A program made the position numbers and the translations under genes. Below the pieces are notes generated by a model. The model was not told the DNA's origin. It searched no databases and was given only the letters and a program-made list of their open reading frames with translations. Of a DNA stretch of 52,286 nt, positions 23,858 through 33,731 are shown piece after piece. The stretch comes from Bacteroidales bacterium (GTDB lineage: Bacteria > Bacteroidota > Bacteroidia > Bacteroidales > UBA932): positions 1-52,286 of the forward strand of contig JAFUDV010000024.1 in the NCBI GenBank assembly GCA_017464245.1. Reading direction: 5' to 3'. Position 1 is the stretch's first letter; each line of letters opens with the position of its first letter.

Positions 23858-24652
23858 ATGAAGATCATCATCCGCGACAACGCGAAACAGGGCTCCCTGT
23901 GGGCCGCCCGTTATATCGCTTCCAAGATCAACGAGAAGGCCGCCCGGACCTCCGAGCCCTTCGTGCTGGGCCTGTGCACCGGCTCCACCCCCATCGACAC
24001 CTATGCCGAGCTCATCCGCATGGTGAAGGCCGGCGAAGTGTCCTTCAAGAACGTGATTTCCTTCAACATGGACGAGTACGTGGGACTTCCGGTGGAGCAT
24101 CCGGAGAGCTACCACTCCTTCATGCACCGCTACCTGTTCGACCACATCGACGAGCCGGCGGAAAACATCCACATCCTGGACGGCAACGCGGCCGACACCG
24201 AGGCCGAATGCGCGGCCTACGAGAAGGCCATCGTCGAGGCCGGCGGCTTCGACCTGTTCCTCGGCGGCGTGGGCGAAGACGGACACATCGCCTTCAACGA
24301 GCCGTTCTCCTCGCTGAGTTCCCGCACGCGCGTCGTCACCCTCACCCAGGACACCCGCGAGGTCAACGCCCGCTTCTTCGGCGGCAATCCCGAGGCGGTT
24401 CCCGCCCAGGCGCTCACCGTGGGCGTCGCCACCGTCCTGTCCTCCAAGGAGGTCGTCATCCTCGCCTTCGGTTCCAAGAAGGCCCGCGCCCTTCGCGATG
24501 CCATTGAAGGGCCGATGTCCCACTACTGCACGCTCAGCGGCCTGCAGAACCACCCGGCGGGGACCATCGTCTGCGACGAGGCTTCCATCGGCGAGGTGAA
24601 GGTGAACAGCTACCGCTACTTCAAGGCCGTCGAGGCCGCGGAGAGCCGGTAA
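23858..24652 (+). CDS. nagB: Glucosamine-6-phosphate deaminase
   Basis: A protein of 264 residues, the normal NagB length. It converts glucosamine-6-phosphate to fructose-6-phosphate and ammonia in the cytosol, the last step of GlcNAc catabolism. The catalytic residues of the E. coli enzyme are present: Asp72 in NMDEYVGL, and Asp141, His143 and Glu148 in GVGEDGHIAFNEP. The phosphate loop LCTGSTP is intact. It is the last gene of the operon. Its TAA directly abuts the stop of the convergent MBOAT gene, with no room for a terminator hairpin between them. Confidence 0.95.
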   Translation: MKIIIRDNAKQGSLWAARYIASKINEKAARTSEPFVLGLCTGSTPIDTYAELIRMVKAGEVSFKNVISFNMDEYVGLPVEHPESYHSFMHRYLFDHIDEPAENIHILDGNAADTEAECAAYEKAIVEAGGFDLFLGGVGEDGHIAFNEPFSSLSSRTRVVTLTQDTREVNARFFGGNPEAVPAQALTVGVATVLSSKEVVILAFGSKKARALRDAIEGPMSHYCTLSGLQNHPAGTIVCDEASIGEVKVNSYRYFKAVEAAESR

Positions 24653-26539
24653 TCAGAACTGGAAATAGATGAAGGTCTGGAGGCCGGCGGTGATGAACTG
24701 ATACACCCCGAAGACGATCGCCACCACGGCCAGGGCCATCACAGGCAGCGGAAGCGTCGCGAACCGGATCCGGTAGCGGCGCTTCCAGCGTTCCGGAAGC
24801 CAGTGGACGAGCATGCCGAAAAGGAACACGAGCAGTACGCCGCGGTGCTGCCAGGCCATCGCCGGGACGAGGGACAGGTCCCAGGCCGACCCGATCTGCT
24901 TCACCATGCTCTTCGCGGCGAACCAGGCCTGCTCGTTCGCCAGGGCCGGGTCCAGGTTGGATCCGCTCCGGAAGAACAGGCGGGTGAAGGTGATGAAGAC
25001 GAAGGTCTGGAAGACGGCCCAGGCGTTGGAGATCCAGGACACGGTCTCCGCCGGGCCGTCTGATGACGGCCTGGAATCCTTCGAAAGAAGGTAATACCCC
25101 AATCGGACGAGGGTGCCCAAGGCAAGGACCAGGGTCCAGACGAAGAAGAGGTTCCAGACGGGAGCGGGGGCGAGGCGGGAGAGGGCGTAGCAGAACCCGC
25201 ACAGGCCGCAGATGACGGCGCTCTGGACCGGACGGCTCCAGCGTGCCCAGAACTTGTAGATGATCTGCCCGATGCCGTTCAGGCCGCCCCAGATCATGAA
25301 GTTCCAGCTGGCGCCGTGCCACAGGCCGCCGAGGAGCATCGTGTCCATGGAATTGACCTGCGTCCGGAGGAATTTCCGCTGGTCGGGCCGGGCCCATCCA
25401 TACAGGAGGAGGAGAACCGCCACCGTACCCACGGCGACGGCCACCCACCAGGAGCCGGAGAGGAAAGAACCGATGACGGCCACGGCGAGGATGATGATCC
25501 AGGTGCCCCAGGTCGCATTCCGGTTGCCGCCCAGGGGGATGTACAGGTAATCCCGGAGCCAGCGCGAAAGGGACATGTGCCAGCGGCGCCAGAACTGCTG
25601 GGCGTTCTCCGCCTTGTAGGGGGAGTTGAAGTTCTGCGGCAGGTGGAAGCCCATCAGCAGGGCGACGCCCGTAGCGATGTCCGTGTAGCCGGAGAAATCG
25701 GCATAGACCTGGAGGGAATAGCAGAACAGGGCCGAGAGGTTCTCGAAGCCGGTGTACAGGAGCGGGTTCTCGAAGACCCGGTCGCTGAGGTTCACGGCAA
25801 GGTAGTCGGCGAGGACGAGCTTCTTCACCAGGCCGTTCATAATCCAGAAGACAGCGATGCCGAACCAGCGGCGGCTCAGGTTGTAGGGCTTGTGCAGCTG
25901 CGGGAAGAACTCGGGCGCGCGGACGATGGGCCCCGCCACGAGCTGCGGGAAAAAGGTCAGGAAGAAGCCGAAGTCCAGGAAGTTCCGCAGCGGCTCCACC
26001 TTCTCCCGCTTTACGTCCATGATGTAGCTGATGGCCTGGAAGGTGAAGAAGGAGATGCCGACGGGGAGGACGATGGCATCGACCCGGAACACCGAGGTCC
26101 CGGTGAGCTGGTTCATCAGTTCCCCGAGGACGTCCCGCACCTGGATGGACAGGCCGAACAGGTCGTTCAGGAAGTCCGCCAGGAAATACGCGTACTTGAA
26201 GTAGGCCAGCACCCCGAGGTCCACGACCACCGACAGCACGACCCAGAAGGTCTTCCAGCCGGTGCGCGCCCTCGGGAGCGCCCGCGCCGCGAAGTAATTG
26301 TACACCACGACGAAGAGCAGGAGCGCCAGGAACACGCCGCTCGTCTTGTAGTAGAAGAACAGGCTCACGAAGAACAGGTAGGCGTTCCTCAGGAGCGGCT
26401 TGGAATGGATGAGCGAGAACAGGGCGAACACCAGCGCGAAGAACACCCAGAAATAGAACTGGGTGAACAGCAGCGGGTGCGCGCTGTCAAAGGAAAGGAG
26501 CGCGTGCAGGAAATCCCGTATGACATCCAGGGGGGTCAC
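24653..26539 (-). CDS. MBOAT-family O-acyltransferase (AlgI/DltB-like)
   Basis: A protein of 628 residues with about 12 or more membrane helices. The MBOAT signature is complete: QFWRRWHMSLSRWLRDYLYIPLGG near residues 318-340, and the catalytic His in GLWHGASWNF near 405. AlgI- and DltB-type proteins move acetyl or other acyl groups across the inner membrane onto an extracytoplasmic acceptor. I chose the GTG at 26539, which forms a GTGA overlap with the stop of the upstream SGNH gene; upstream in-frame codons lie inside that gene. The C-terminus continues with several helices (VMALAVVAIVFGVYQFITAG). Together with the two SGNH proteins it should make one O-acetylation machine. Confidence 0.93.
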   Translation of the reverse strand: MTPLDVIRDFLHALLSFDSAHPLLFTQFYFWVFFALVFALFSLIHSKPLLRNAYLFFVSLFFYYKTSGVFLALLLFVVVYNYFAARALPRARTGWKTFWVVLSVVVDLGVLAYFKYAYFLADFLNDLFGLSIQVRDVLGELMNQLTGTSVFRVDAIVLPVGISFFTFQAISYIMDVKREKVEPLRNFLDFGFFLTFFPQLVAGPIVRAPEFFPQLHKPYNLSRRWFGIAVFWIMNGLVKKLVLADYLAVNLSDRVFENPLLYTGFENLSALFCYSLQVYADFSGYTDIATGVALLMGFHLPQNFNSPYKAENAQQFWRRWHMSLSRWLRDYLYIPLGGNRNATWGTWIIILAVAVIGSFLSGSWWVAVAVGTVAVLLLLYGWARPDQRKFLRTQVNSMDTMLLGGLWHGASWNFMIWGGLNGIGQIIYKFWARWSRPVQSAVICGLCGFCYALSRLAPAPVWNLFFVWTLVLALGTLVRLGYYLLSKDSRPSSDGPAETVSWISNAWAVFQTFVFITFTRLFFRSGSNLDPALANEQAWFAAKSMVKQIGSAWDLSLVPAMAWQHRGVLLVFLFGMLVHWLPERWKRRYRIRFATLPLPVMALAVVAIVFGVYQFITAGLQTFIYFQF

Positions 26540-27753
26540 CGGCCCATCCGTTCGGCGTACGTGTCCATGAGGGCGTTGAAGAGGAGGTTCCCCAGGATCG
26601 CGTAGCCCTCGGGCGTGAAGTGGATGTGGTCCGCGCGGGCATAGCCGCCACTGACCCACGCATCCATGGACCCGGCCCCGCCCATGATGCCGAAGAGATC
26701 CCAGAAGGCCCCGTCACAGCCGGCGGCGATCTCCTGGAAGGCCTGCTGCGCCCGGGCGCCGAAGGGATTGGAGCGGCCGTTCTTCCAGCTGTCGTTGCAG
26801 GAAGTGAAGAGGAAGGCGCAGTGCGGGTTCGCGTGCCGCACGAGCTGCACCAGCCGGCCGTAGTTGGCAACGAACCGGCGGGCGTCGAAGTCCACGCCCT
26901 GCAGGTCGTTGATGCCGATGGAGAAGATCACGAGGTCGGGCTTCACCACCTTGAGGTCCGCCACGAAATCGTCGCACTTGAGGAAGGAGGACGTCGCGGC
27001 GCCGTTGACCCCTACCTCGCTCACCGTCAGGCCGGTAGCAGGGTTGTCCACATAGATGCCCTTGATGGTGAAACGGCCCGGGAAACCCTGGAAGCCGATG
27101 CGGATGAAATCGGCGTAATACGGAAGGTCGAAGCGCCAGTTCTCGCCCACCTGCCGTCCCCGGACGGTGTCCCGGCCCATGATGACGACGGGTTCCAGCT
27201 CCCCGTAGCCCAGCACGTCCACCGACCGGACGGTGTAACGGACGTCCCACTGGCGGCGCTCCTCCGGAAGAAGGTCCAGGGACACCGTCGCGGCGGTATC
27301 GGCCGTGGACACGGTCATGCCGCTGAGGCCCATCACGGTGTCGGGCTTCAGGCACCGGCTGGAGGTCCAGGTCCCCGTGTAGGAGGTCTGGTAACCTACC
27401 GGCGTATTGGTTCCGGCCGCCGCGTAGGGGAACAGGAGTCCCCGGCCGCCGTCCAGGCCGTACCGCATGGACAGGAGGTCCTTGCGGAGCGTATTGGTCC
27501 AGGTGCCGCCCTGGACGTGGGAACCGCCGATGTGGACGATCCTCACGTCGCCCCGGCCCGTCAGGACCAGGGTGTCCAGCTTGCGCAGGAAGGCGTCGAA
27601 ATCGGGCGATTCGCCGCCGGGAAACTGGAGGACGTTCCGCTCCTGGCGGAGGTACCCCAGCGGGGGGATGCGGGTATGGAACCGGAGCTGCTGGGCACCG
27701 GTGGGGAGAAGGGTCGCCAGGACGGCGACCAGGAGAAGGACGCTTCGTTTCAT
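26536..27753 (-). CDS. SGNH/GDSL-family secreted acyl-handling protein (MBOAT partner 1)
   Basis: A protein of 405 residues with a signal peptide (MKRSVLLLVAVLATLLPTGAQ). The SGNH fold blocks are VHIGGSHVQGG (block I position, with Gly-Ser), FSIGINDLQG (block III, Asn), and DHIHFTPEGYAILG near residue 373 (block V, Asp and His). An inserted beta domain (about 130-230) lies between blocks I and III. Such proteins transfer acetyl groups received from an MBOAT onto the polysaccharide, or remove them. The ATG at 27753 overlaps the preceding stop as ATGA, and the end overlaps the MBOAT start as GTGA. Confidence 0.85.
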   Translation of the reverse strand: MKRSVLLLVAVLATLLPTGAQQLRFHTRIPPLGYLRQERNVLQFPGGESPDFDAFLRKLDTLVLTGRGDVRIVHIGGSHVQGGTWTNTLRKDLLSMRYGLDGGRGLLFPYAAAGTNTPVGYQTSYTGTWTSSRCLKPDTVMGLSGMTVSTADTAATVSLDLLPEERRQWDVRYTVRSVDVLGYGELEPVVIMGRDTVRGRQVGENWRFDLPYYADFIRIGFQGFPGRFTIKGIYVDNPATGLTVSEVGVNGAATSSFLKCDDFVADLKVVKPDLVIFSIGINDLQGVDFDARRFVANYGRLVQLVRHANPHCAFLFTSCNDSWKNGRSNPFGARAQQAFQEIAAGCDGAFWDLFGIMGGAGSMDAWVSGGYARADHIHFTPEGYAILGNLLFNALMDTYAERMGR

Positions 27754-29186
27754 CTTTCCATGCTTTGTTCGACGAGCTCGGACGGAACCGTCTTCCGCAG
27801 GTCGTAGAAATCGTAATAAGTCAGGAAGGAGCGGGAAAGGGTCTCTCCCACCACCTTCGCGCCGGCCGGGGTGAAATGAACATAATCCGGTCCGGCGAGG
27901 GCCGGGCTGTGCCGGACCCACTGGGGCATCGAATTGGCCCCGCCCATCATCCCGTACAGGTCCCAGTAGGCGGCCCCGGCCGCGAGCGTGACGGCCTTCA
28001 GCGAGTCCACCACCTCCGCCAGGTGGCGGTAGGAATGGATCCGGCCTTCCTCTTCGTTCCAGACGGCCATGTCGGACGGGCCGATGAAGAGGACTTTCCC
28101 GCCGGGGACTGCGTCCTGGAACCAGGCGATCTGCTCCCGGACCTCGTCCATGTACCCGGAGATGGCCTTGGACGACCGCGCCGCCGGCATGAAGTTGCCG
28201 CCGAACTGCAGGATGACAAGCTGGGTGTCATCCAGTTCGTAGGCCGTTTTCATGAGGGTCGTGTCGATGCGGGTGAGCACCGTTCCCGTGCTGCCGCGCA
28301 TCGGGACATTGTCCACGGTGACACCGGCCGTGCCGTCCGTGGCGAGGCCGTAGATCTCGGCGGTTCCGGTGAATCTCAGGGTGGCCCGGTCGACAGGCCG
28401 GGCGAAGGTCCAGGTGGTCCAGGTGACGCCGTCACGGGTCCGGGTGACGGGCCGCGGCTTCAGCGTATCGGACTGTGCCGTCACGGAGAAGTCCTCCCCC
28501 GCCTGCCCATAGAGGACGGACACGGAGGAAAAGGTCCTGACACGCTCCAGTGTCGATTTCTCCCGAAGCCCCCGGATGGTCACGGTGCCGTCGGCATAGG
28601 CGCCCACCAGCTGCGCCAGAGGGCCGTAACGGCGGTGCGCCGCACGGCGCGTCGTGGAATCCCCCACCAGCTGGTAGGCCACGAATCCGCCCGACGCATA
28701 GTGCGAGACGGAGGCCATGGGCGTGGTCGTCAGCGCCGGGAACATGCCCGTTCCCTCACCCCCGAAACGTTCCTGCAGGGCGTCCCGCAGGTTGGACGAA
28801 ATGCGGTCCAGCTCGATCTGCGAGTCCCCGTAATGCACGACGCGGACGGTCCTTCCCTCCTCCCGTGCCCGTTCGAAGGCACGGAAGACCGGGTCGAAGA
28901 ACGTGTAATCGTCGTCCGGCAGGTAGATCCGGTCCGGATTCCCATAGAAGAAATCCCGGTAGTAGGCCAGCGTATCCTGCTGCATCGCAAAACGCTGCTG
29001 CACCGCGTTCAACAGGGAATCCACGTCCAGTTTCCGTTCCGTCAGCTCCCGGACGCGCCCCTCGTACGAGGCGAAACGCAGCCGTTTGCCGGCAAGGCGT
29101 ATCCCGTCCGCCGGGAATACGGCCCACGCCGCCCCCAGCATCAGGAACACACCCAGTATGAAAAGCAGGACCTGCCGCGCCTTCAT
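27750..29186 (-). CDS. SGNH/GDSL-family membrane-anchored protein (MBOAT partner 2)
   Basis: A protein of 478 residues with one N-terminal membrane anchor or signal (VLLFILGVFLMLGAAWAVF). SGNH block I is VHYGDSQIE near residue 117, block III is LQFGGNFMP, and block V is DYVHFTPAGAKVVGE near 432, giving the Ser-Asp-His set. A beta insert carries many Thr and Val residues, as in its neighbour. The two SGNH proteins share organisation (GMMGGANSM against GIMGGAGSM before block V) and probably arose by duplication. It heads a three-gene coupled operon with the promoter at 29209-29240. Confidence 0.85.
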   Translation of the reverse strand: MKARQVLLFILGVFLMLGAAWAVFPADGIRLAGKRLRFASYEGRVRELTERKLDVDSLLNAVQQRFAMQQDTLAYYRDFFYGNPDRIYLPDDDYTFFDPVFRAFERAREEGRTVRVVHYGDSQIELDRISSNLRDALQERFGGEGTGMFPALTTTPMASVSHYASGGFVAYQLVGDSTTRRAAHRRYGPLAQLVGAYADGTVTIRGLREKSTLERVRTFSSVSVLYGQAGEDFSVTAQSDTLKPRPVTRTRDGVTWTTWTFARPVDRATLRFTGTAEIYGLATDGTAGVTVDNVPMRGSTGTVLTRIDTTLMKTAYELDDTQLVILQFGGNFMPAARSSKAISGYMDEVREQIAWFQDAVPGGKVLFIGPSDMAVWNEEEGRIHSYRHLAEVVDSLKAVTLAAGAAYWDLYGMMGGANSMPQWVRHSPALAGPDYVHFTPAGAKVVGETLSRSFLTYYDFYDLRKTVPSELVEQSMER

Positions 29187-29208
29187 TCCGAACTTTGCTG
29201 AAAACTTA

Positions 29209-29240
29209 CAAAGTTACTCAAAATCCGGCGCATCGGCAAA
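29209..29240 (-). promoter_or_regulatory. Promoter for the SGNH-SGNH-MBOAT operon
   Basis: On the minus strand, TTTG (29237-29240), 20 bases, then TAACTTTG (29209-29216), a perfect core. The ATG at 29186 is 22 bases downstream. The element lies in the gap after the hppA stop. Confidence 0.75.
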
Positions 29241-29249
29241 CAGATGGCC

Positions 29250-31457
29250 CTAGTGCAGCATCACCGTCAGGCCCGCCATGACGATGGACACCATGGACAT
29301 GAGCTTGATGAGGATGTTCAGGGACGGACCGGAGGTGTCCTTGAAGGGATCGCCCACGGTATCGCCCACGACGGTGGCGTGGTGCGAGGAGGAGTTCTTG
29401 CCGCCGAAGTGGCCTTCCTCCACGTACTTCTTCGCATTGTCCCAGGCGCCGCCGGAATTGGCCAGGAAGATCGCGAGGACGAAGCCGGCGCCGAGTCCGC
29501 CGGCCAGCAGGCCGATCACGCCCGCAGGACCCAGCAGCACGCCCACCAGCATGGGCACCACGATCGCCAGCACCGACGGGAAGATCATCTCGTGCTGGGC
29601 GGCCTTGGTGGAGATGCGCACGCAGGATGTATAGTCCGGACGCTGCTTTCCTTCCAGGATGCCCGCAATCTCACGGAACTGGCGGCGGACCTCCACGACC
29701 ATCTTTTCGGCAGCGCGGCCTACGGCATTCATCGTGAGGCCGCAGAACAGGAAGGCCATCATGGAGCCCACGAACACGCCCACCAGGACCTTCGGGTTCA
29801 TGAGGGTGATGTCGTAATAGCTGACGATGTCCGTGATGGTGGCGGAGACGGTGTCCACCGTCCGGTCGCCGACCTCCAGGACATGCTTGCCGATGTGCCC
29901 GAGGCCGATCTTGATTTCCTCGATATAGGACGCCAGCAGGGCCAGGGCGGTGAGGGCCGCCGAGCCGATGGCGAAGCCCTTGCCGGTCGCGGCCGTCGTG
30001 TTGCCCAGGGAGTCCAGGATGTCGGTCTTCTCGCGCACGGACGGATCCAGCTCGGACATCTGGGCATTGCCGCCCGCATTGTCGGCGATCGGGCCGTAAG
30101 CGTCTGTCGCCAAGGTGATTCCCAGGGTGGAGAGCATGCCCACCGCTGCGATGGAAATGCCGTAAAGGCCCAGCGACAGGGTGTCCGTGGAGAAATGGAA
30201 GCCCGTCGCGAAGCCATAGGCCAGCAGGATGGCGGCCGCGATGGTCACCACCGGCACCGCCGTGGAGATCATGCCCAGGCCCACGCCGTTGATGATCACG
30301 GTCGCCGGGCCCGTCTGGGAGCTCTCCGCGAGCTTCTGCGTAGGCTTGTACGAATGGGAGGTATAATACTCCGTGACCTTGCCGATGATCACGCCCGCCA
30401 AAAGGCCGGAAATGACCGACAGGGACAGCTGCCACCACTCCGGCAGGCCGTTTTCGGCCTTGAATCCGAGCACGTAGAACACGCCGAAGGTGAGGATGCC
30501 GATGAGCACGGCCGCCAGGTTCGTCCCCACGCTGAGCGACTTGAGGAGGTCCTTCAGGGAGGCCCCTTCCTTGGTCCGGACGGCGAAGATGCCGATGATG
30601 GACAGGACCACGCCGATGGCCGCGATGAGCATCGGAGCCATGATGGCACGGATCTGGACGTCGGTGCCGGCGTTGAAGAAGGCCGAGGCGCCGAGGGCCA
30701 TGGTCGCGAGGATGGAACCGCAGTAGGACTCGTACAGGTCCGCGCCCATGCCGGCGACGTCACCCACGTTGTCGCCCACGTTGTCGGCGATGGTGGCCGG
30801 GTTCCGGGGATCGTCCTCCGGGATGTCCTGCTCCACCTTGCCCACGATGTCGGCGCCCACGTCGGCCGCCTTCGTGTAGATGCCGCCGCCCACGCGGGCG
30901 AACAGTGCCTGGGTGGATGCGCCCATGCCGAAGGTGAGCATCGTCGTCGTGATCACCACCAGGGTCTGTGCATCAGAGGCTTCATGGACAAAGGCGCGGA
31001 GGATCATCCACCAGATGGAAATGTCCAGCAGGCCCAGGCCCACGACGGTAAGGCCCATCACGGCGCCGCTGCGGAAGGCGACCTGCAGGCCGCCGTTGAG
31101 CGACCGCATCGTCGCATTGGCCGTACGCGCGGAGGCATAGGTGGCCGTGCGCATGCCCACATAGCCGGCGAGGCCGGAGAAGAAGCCGCCCGTCAGGAAG
31201 GCGAACGGTACCCAGGGATTCTGCACGCCGAAGCCGTAGGCCAGCACGGCAAACAGGCAGGCCAGCACCGCAAACACGATGATAACCACCTTGTATTGCT
31301 GCTTGAGATACGCCATGGCGCCTTCGCGCACATACTGGGCGATCTCTTTCATCGTCGGTGTTCCCTCACTCTCCTTGAACATCTGCCGGAAGAAGATCCA
31401 GGCAAACAGGAGCGCCACCACCGCGGCGGCGGGAACCAGGTAGAACAGGGTATTCAT
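29250..31457 (-). CDS. hppA: Membrane-bound ion-translocating pyrophosphatase
   Basis: A protein of 735 residues with about 16 membrane helices. It hydrolyses cytosolic PPi and pumps H+ and/or Na+ out across the inner membrane. The PPi-binding loop [30 protein letters not shown] is visible in parts, with [12 protein letters not shown] after it. [10 protein letters not shown] near residues 485-494 has Ala where K+-independent enzymes have Lys, which predicts the K+-dependent subfamily, to which Na+ and dual Na+/H+ pumps belong. It follows mgtC by 16 bases and is probably co-transcribed with it. A phosphate-handling operon lies just upstream. Confidence 0.95.
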   Translation of the reverse strand: MNTLFYLVPAAAVVALLFAWIFFRQMFKESEGTPTMKEIAQYVREGAMAYLKQQYKVVIIVFAVLACLFAVLAYGFGVQNPWVPFAFLTGGFFSGLAGYVGMRTATYASARTANATMRSLNGGLQVAFRSGAVMGLTVVGLGLLDISIWWMILRAFVHEASDAQTLVVITTTMLTFGMGASTQALFARVGGGIYTKAADVGADIVGKVEQDIPEDDPRNPATIADNVGDNVGDVAGMGADLYESYCGSILATMALGASAFFNAGTDVQIRAIMAPMLIAAIGVVLSIIGIFAVRTKEGASLKDLLKSLSVGTNLAAVLIGILTFGVFYVLGFKAENGLPEWWQLSLSVISGLLAGVIIGKVTEYYTSHSYKPTQKLAESSQTGPATVIINGVGLGMISTAVPVVTIAAAILLAYGFATGFHFSTDTLSLGLYGISIAAVGMLSTLGITLATDAYGPIADNAGGNAQMSELDPSVREKTDILDSLGNTTAATGKGFAIGSAALTALALLASYIEEIKIGLGHIGKHVLEVGDRTVDTVSATITDIVSYYDITLMNPKVLVGVFVGSMMAFLFCGLTMNAVGRAAEKMVVEVRRQFREIAGILEGKQRPDYTSCVRISTKAAQHEMIFPSVLAIVVPMLVGVLLGPAGVIGLLAGGLGAGFVLAIFLANSGGAWDNAKKYVEEGHFGGKNSSSHHATVVGDTVGDPFKDTSGPSLNILIKLMSMVSIVMAGLTVMLH

Positions 31458-31473
31458 GGTTCAGTCGGTTAGA

Positions 31474-32097
31474 TCAGTTCAAGTCTTCGATCGTGAAGCC
31501 GTCCAGCCGCTCCACGAGGCGGCGGAGGGTCTCCACGTAATTCCTTTGATGCAGGCGGACCGTCAGGTGCACCTTGCTGCTGAAAACGGAATAGGTCTCC
31601 ACATTGACGCCCTCGCTTTTCAGCACGTCCAGCATGGCCAGCAGGTCCTGGTTCCCCTGGGACTTCAAGGTCAGGTCCACCACCTTCTCGCCATAGCGGA
31701 GATGGAAGAAATGCACCAGCTCCAGGCAGATGACGGTCATCAGGGCGGAGGCGCAGGCCACGTCGTACATCCCGGCCCCGCAGGCCAGGCCGATGGCGGC
31801 GGCGACCCACAGGCCCGCGGCCGTGGTCACGCCCCGCACGACGTTCTTCTGGAAGATGATGACGCCGGCACCGATGAAGCCGATGCCGGAGACCACCTGC
31901 GCGGCCACGCGCGCGGCGTCGAAGCGCCCCGAGAACGCGTACTGCGAGATGATCATGAACAGGGCGCTGCCCAGCGCCACGATGAAATGCGTACGCAGGC
32001 CGGCCTCCTTCGCGCGGAGTTCCCGCTCGAGGCCGATGCAGGCGCCCATCAGGCCGGCGATGACCAGGCGCATTATCAGGTTCCAGTCGATACTCAT
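31474..32097 (-). CDS. MgtC/SapB-family membrane protein
   Basis: A protein of 207 residues. Residues 1-130 or so have the MgtC signature: RLVIAGLMGACIGLERE, KEAGLRTHFIVALGSALFM, GIGFIGAGVI and VRGVTTAAGLWVAAAIG. A soluble C-terminal ACT-like domain follows (about 140-207). MgtC proteins affect survival at low Mg2+ and can inhibit F-type ATPase; they are not Mg2+ carriers. Placement before hppA suggests a role in membrane energetics or phosphate/Mg2+ balance, which is an inference. The promoter core at 32102-32109 is only 4 bases from the ATG. Confidence 0.9.
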   Translation of the reverse strand: MSIDWNLIMRLVIAGLMGACIGLERELRAKEAGLRTHFIVALGSALFMIISQYAFSGRFDAARVAAQVVSGIGFIGAGVIIFQKNVVRGVTTAAGLWVAAAIGLACGAGMYDVACASALMTVICLELVHFFHLRYGEKVVDLTLKSQGNQDLLAMLDVLKSEGVNVETYSVFSSKVHLTVRLHQRNYVETLRRLVERLDGFTIEDLN

Positions 32098-32101
32098 GCG
32101 A

Positions 32102-32109
32102 CAAAGATA
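32102..32109 (-). promoter_or_regulatory. Promoter -7 element for mgtC-hppA
   Basis: Minus-strand TATCTTTG, a perfect core, 4 bases before the ATG at 32097. The message is expected to be leaderless. It sits in the short gap after the SLC13 gene, so mgtC-hppA may be read both from here and from the upstream operon. Confidence 0.6.
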
Positions 32110-32116
32110 GTCATTT

Positions 32117-33724
32117 TCACTGGAAAAGCCCCGGCGTGATGCCCAGCCACTTGAGGACGGTGCCGCCGAACAGGAGGATGAGGGCCCAGGAGAAGGTCAT
32201 CATGGTGATGCCGAACTTGAAGGCGTCCGTCTGGCTGTACTGGTTCGTGTTGTACAGCAGGGCGGCGGGCTTGCTGTTGAACGGGAGCACGTAGCAGTGC
32301 TCGATGAGCATGGACACCGGCAGGGCCAGGCTCATGGTCGGGAAGCCGAAGCGTTTCTCCACGCCCAGGGCGATGGGCACGAACACCATCGTCCGGATGG
32401 TCTTGGACTGGAACACCAGGCCGGAATACATCATCAGGAAGGTGAGGATGACGTACAGCACCCAGAAGGGCGTGTCGGCGGTGATGCCCATGGAGTCGAA
32501 GGCCGCATTGACCATCGTGCTCGGGAGGTCGGTGGCGTTCAGGCCGCTGCCCAGCACATAGGCGCCGGCGGAGAAGAGCATCAGGTGCCAGGGAATGTCC
32601 ACGTCGTTCCATTTCACGACGCCGATCCCCGGCAGCAGGGCGAGGACCGCGCCGATGAGGGCGACGATGGTCTCGTCGATGTGGTGGAAGGTTCCCTTGG
32701 TCACCCACAGGAACAGCACCACGAGGAAGATTGCGACGGCCTTCCATTCCTCCCGGGACATCTTGCCCATGCCGGCAAGTTCCTCCTTCAGGCGGTCGAT
32801 GCCCCCGTCGATCTGGGGCACCTGCTCCTCCTTCTTCATGGGGAAGAACACGTACATGCCCAGCAGGAGGCCCACCACGAGGATGATCACCGACATCGGC
32901 CCCACGGCGATCAGCCACTCCTTGTAGCCGAAGTCGCAGGAGCCCAGGAAACCGGCGATGAGGGAGATCGCAAGCAGGTGCGCACCCGATCCGGTATAGA
33001 AGGCATTGGCTCCGATGTTCACCTGGAACAGGTTCTGGATCACGAGATTGCGTCCGAAGTTGTTCCGGTGGCCGTTGGACGCGCCGTAGATGGCGCAGAT
33101 GACCATGAAGATCGGGAGCATGATGGTCGCCTTCACCGTCGTCGCGGAGATGAAGGCGGAAAGCACGAGGTTGATCACCAGGAAGCTCCACAGCACGCCC
33201 TTCGCGCTCTTGCCGAACTTGATGACGAAGGCGAGGGCGAGGCGCTTGGCGAACTGCGTCTTCACGAGCATGGACGCCAGCACGAAGCTCAGGATGTTCA
33301 GCCACATCACCGGATGGCCCAGCTGGGCGAGCGCCTCCTTCTGCGTGGTCACGTTGAACAGCACTACGAACAGGATCAGCAGGAGGGACGTCAGGTAGTT
33401 CGGAAGGGCTTCCGTCATCCACAGGATGAGACTCGCCACGAAGATGCCCAGCATCGCGTAGTTCGCCCGGATGAAGCCGTCCAGCCCCAGGGCGTCCAGC
33501 CGCTTCTGCGCCGTGGAGGCGAGCAGCGAGGTGTCCAGGTTGTCGATGAAGCCGATGTGGCAGAACCAACAGATCCAGACGAAGGCGACGACCGCGAGGG
33601 GACCGCCCAGGCGGGCCATCCACACCTCGAATTTCGACTTCTGCATCTTGGGCAGCTTCTCGATCTTGTAGTTGTCCATGTCCAGCGGGTCGAACGCCGC
33701 CTTCGTCTTGGTATCCGTCGTCAT
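32117..33724 (-). CDS. SLC13/DASS-family anion:Na+ symporter
   Basis: A protein of 535 residues with 11-12 predicted membrane segments. It follows the DASS pattern: an early LWMTEALPNYLTSLLLILFVVLF, a re-entrant loop region SATTVKATIMLPIF, and a second half with GAVLALLPGIGVVKW and LPVSMLIEHCYVLPFNSKPAALLYNTNQY. The SNT motifs of dicarboxylate carriers are not exact here, so the anion could be a carboxylate, sulfate or phosphate. Context (OprO/P porin, two CYTH proteins) makes phosphate worth testing. The N-terminal 40 residues are hydrophilic and basic (IEKLPKMQKSKFE). It is the last gene of the porin operon, 7 bases after the CYTH gene. Confidence 0.85.
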   Translation of the reverse strand: MTTDTKTKAAFDPLDMDNYKIEKLPKMQKSKFEVWMARLGGPLAVVAFVWICWFCHIGFIDNLDTSLLASTAQKRLDALGLDGFIRANYAMLGIFVASLILWMTEALPNYLTSLLLILFVVLFNVTTQKEALAQLGHPVMWLNILSFVLASMLVKTQFAKRLALAFVIKFGKSAKGVLWSFLVINLVLSAFISATTVKATIMLPIFMVICAIYGASNGHRNNFGRNLVIQNLFQVNIGANAFYTGSGAHLLAISLIAGFLGSCDFGYKEWLIAVGPMSVIILVVGLLLGMYVFFPMKKEEQVPQIDGGIDRLKEELAGMGKMSREEWKAVAIFLVVLFLWVTKGTFHHIDETIVALIGAVLALLPGIGVVKWNDVDIPWHLMLFSAGAYVLGSGLNATDLPSTMVNAAFDSMGITADTPFWVLYVILTFLMMYSGLVFQSKTIRTMVFVPIALGVEKRFGFPTMSLALPVSMLIEHCYVLPFNSKPAALLYNTNQYSQTDAFKFGITMMTFSWALILLFGGTVLKWLGITPGLFQ

Positions 33725-33731
33725 AGCAGGG

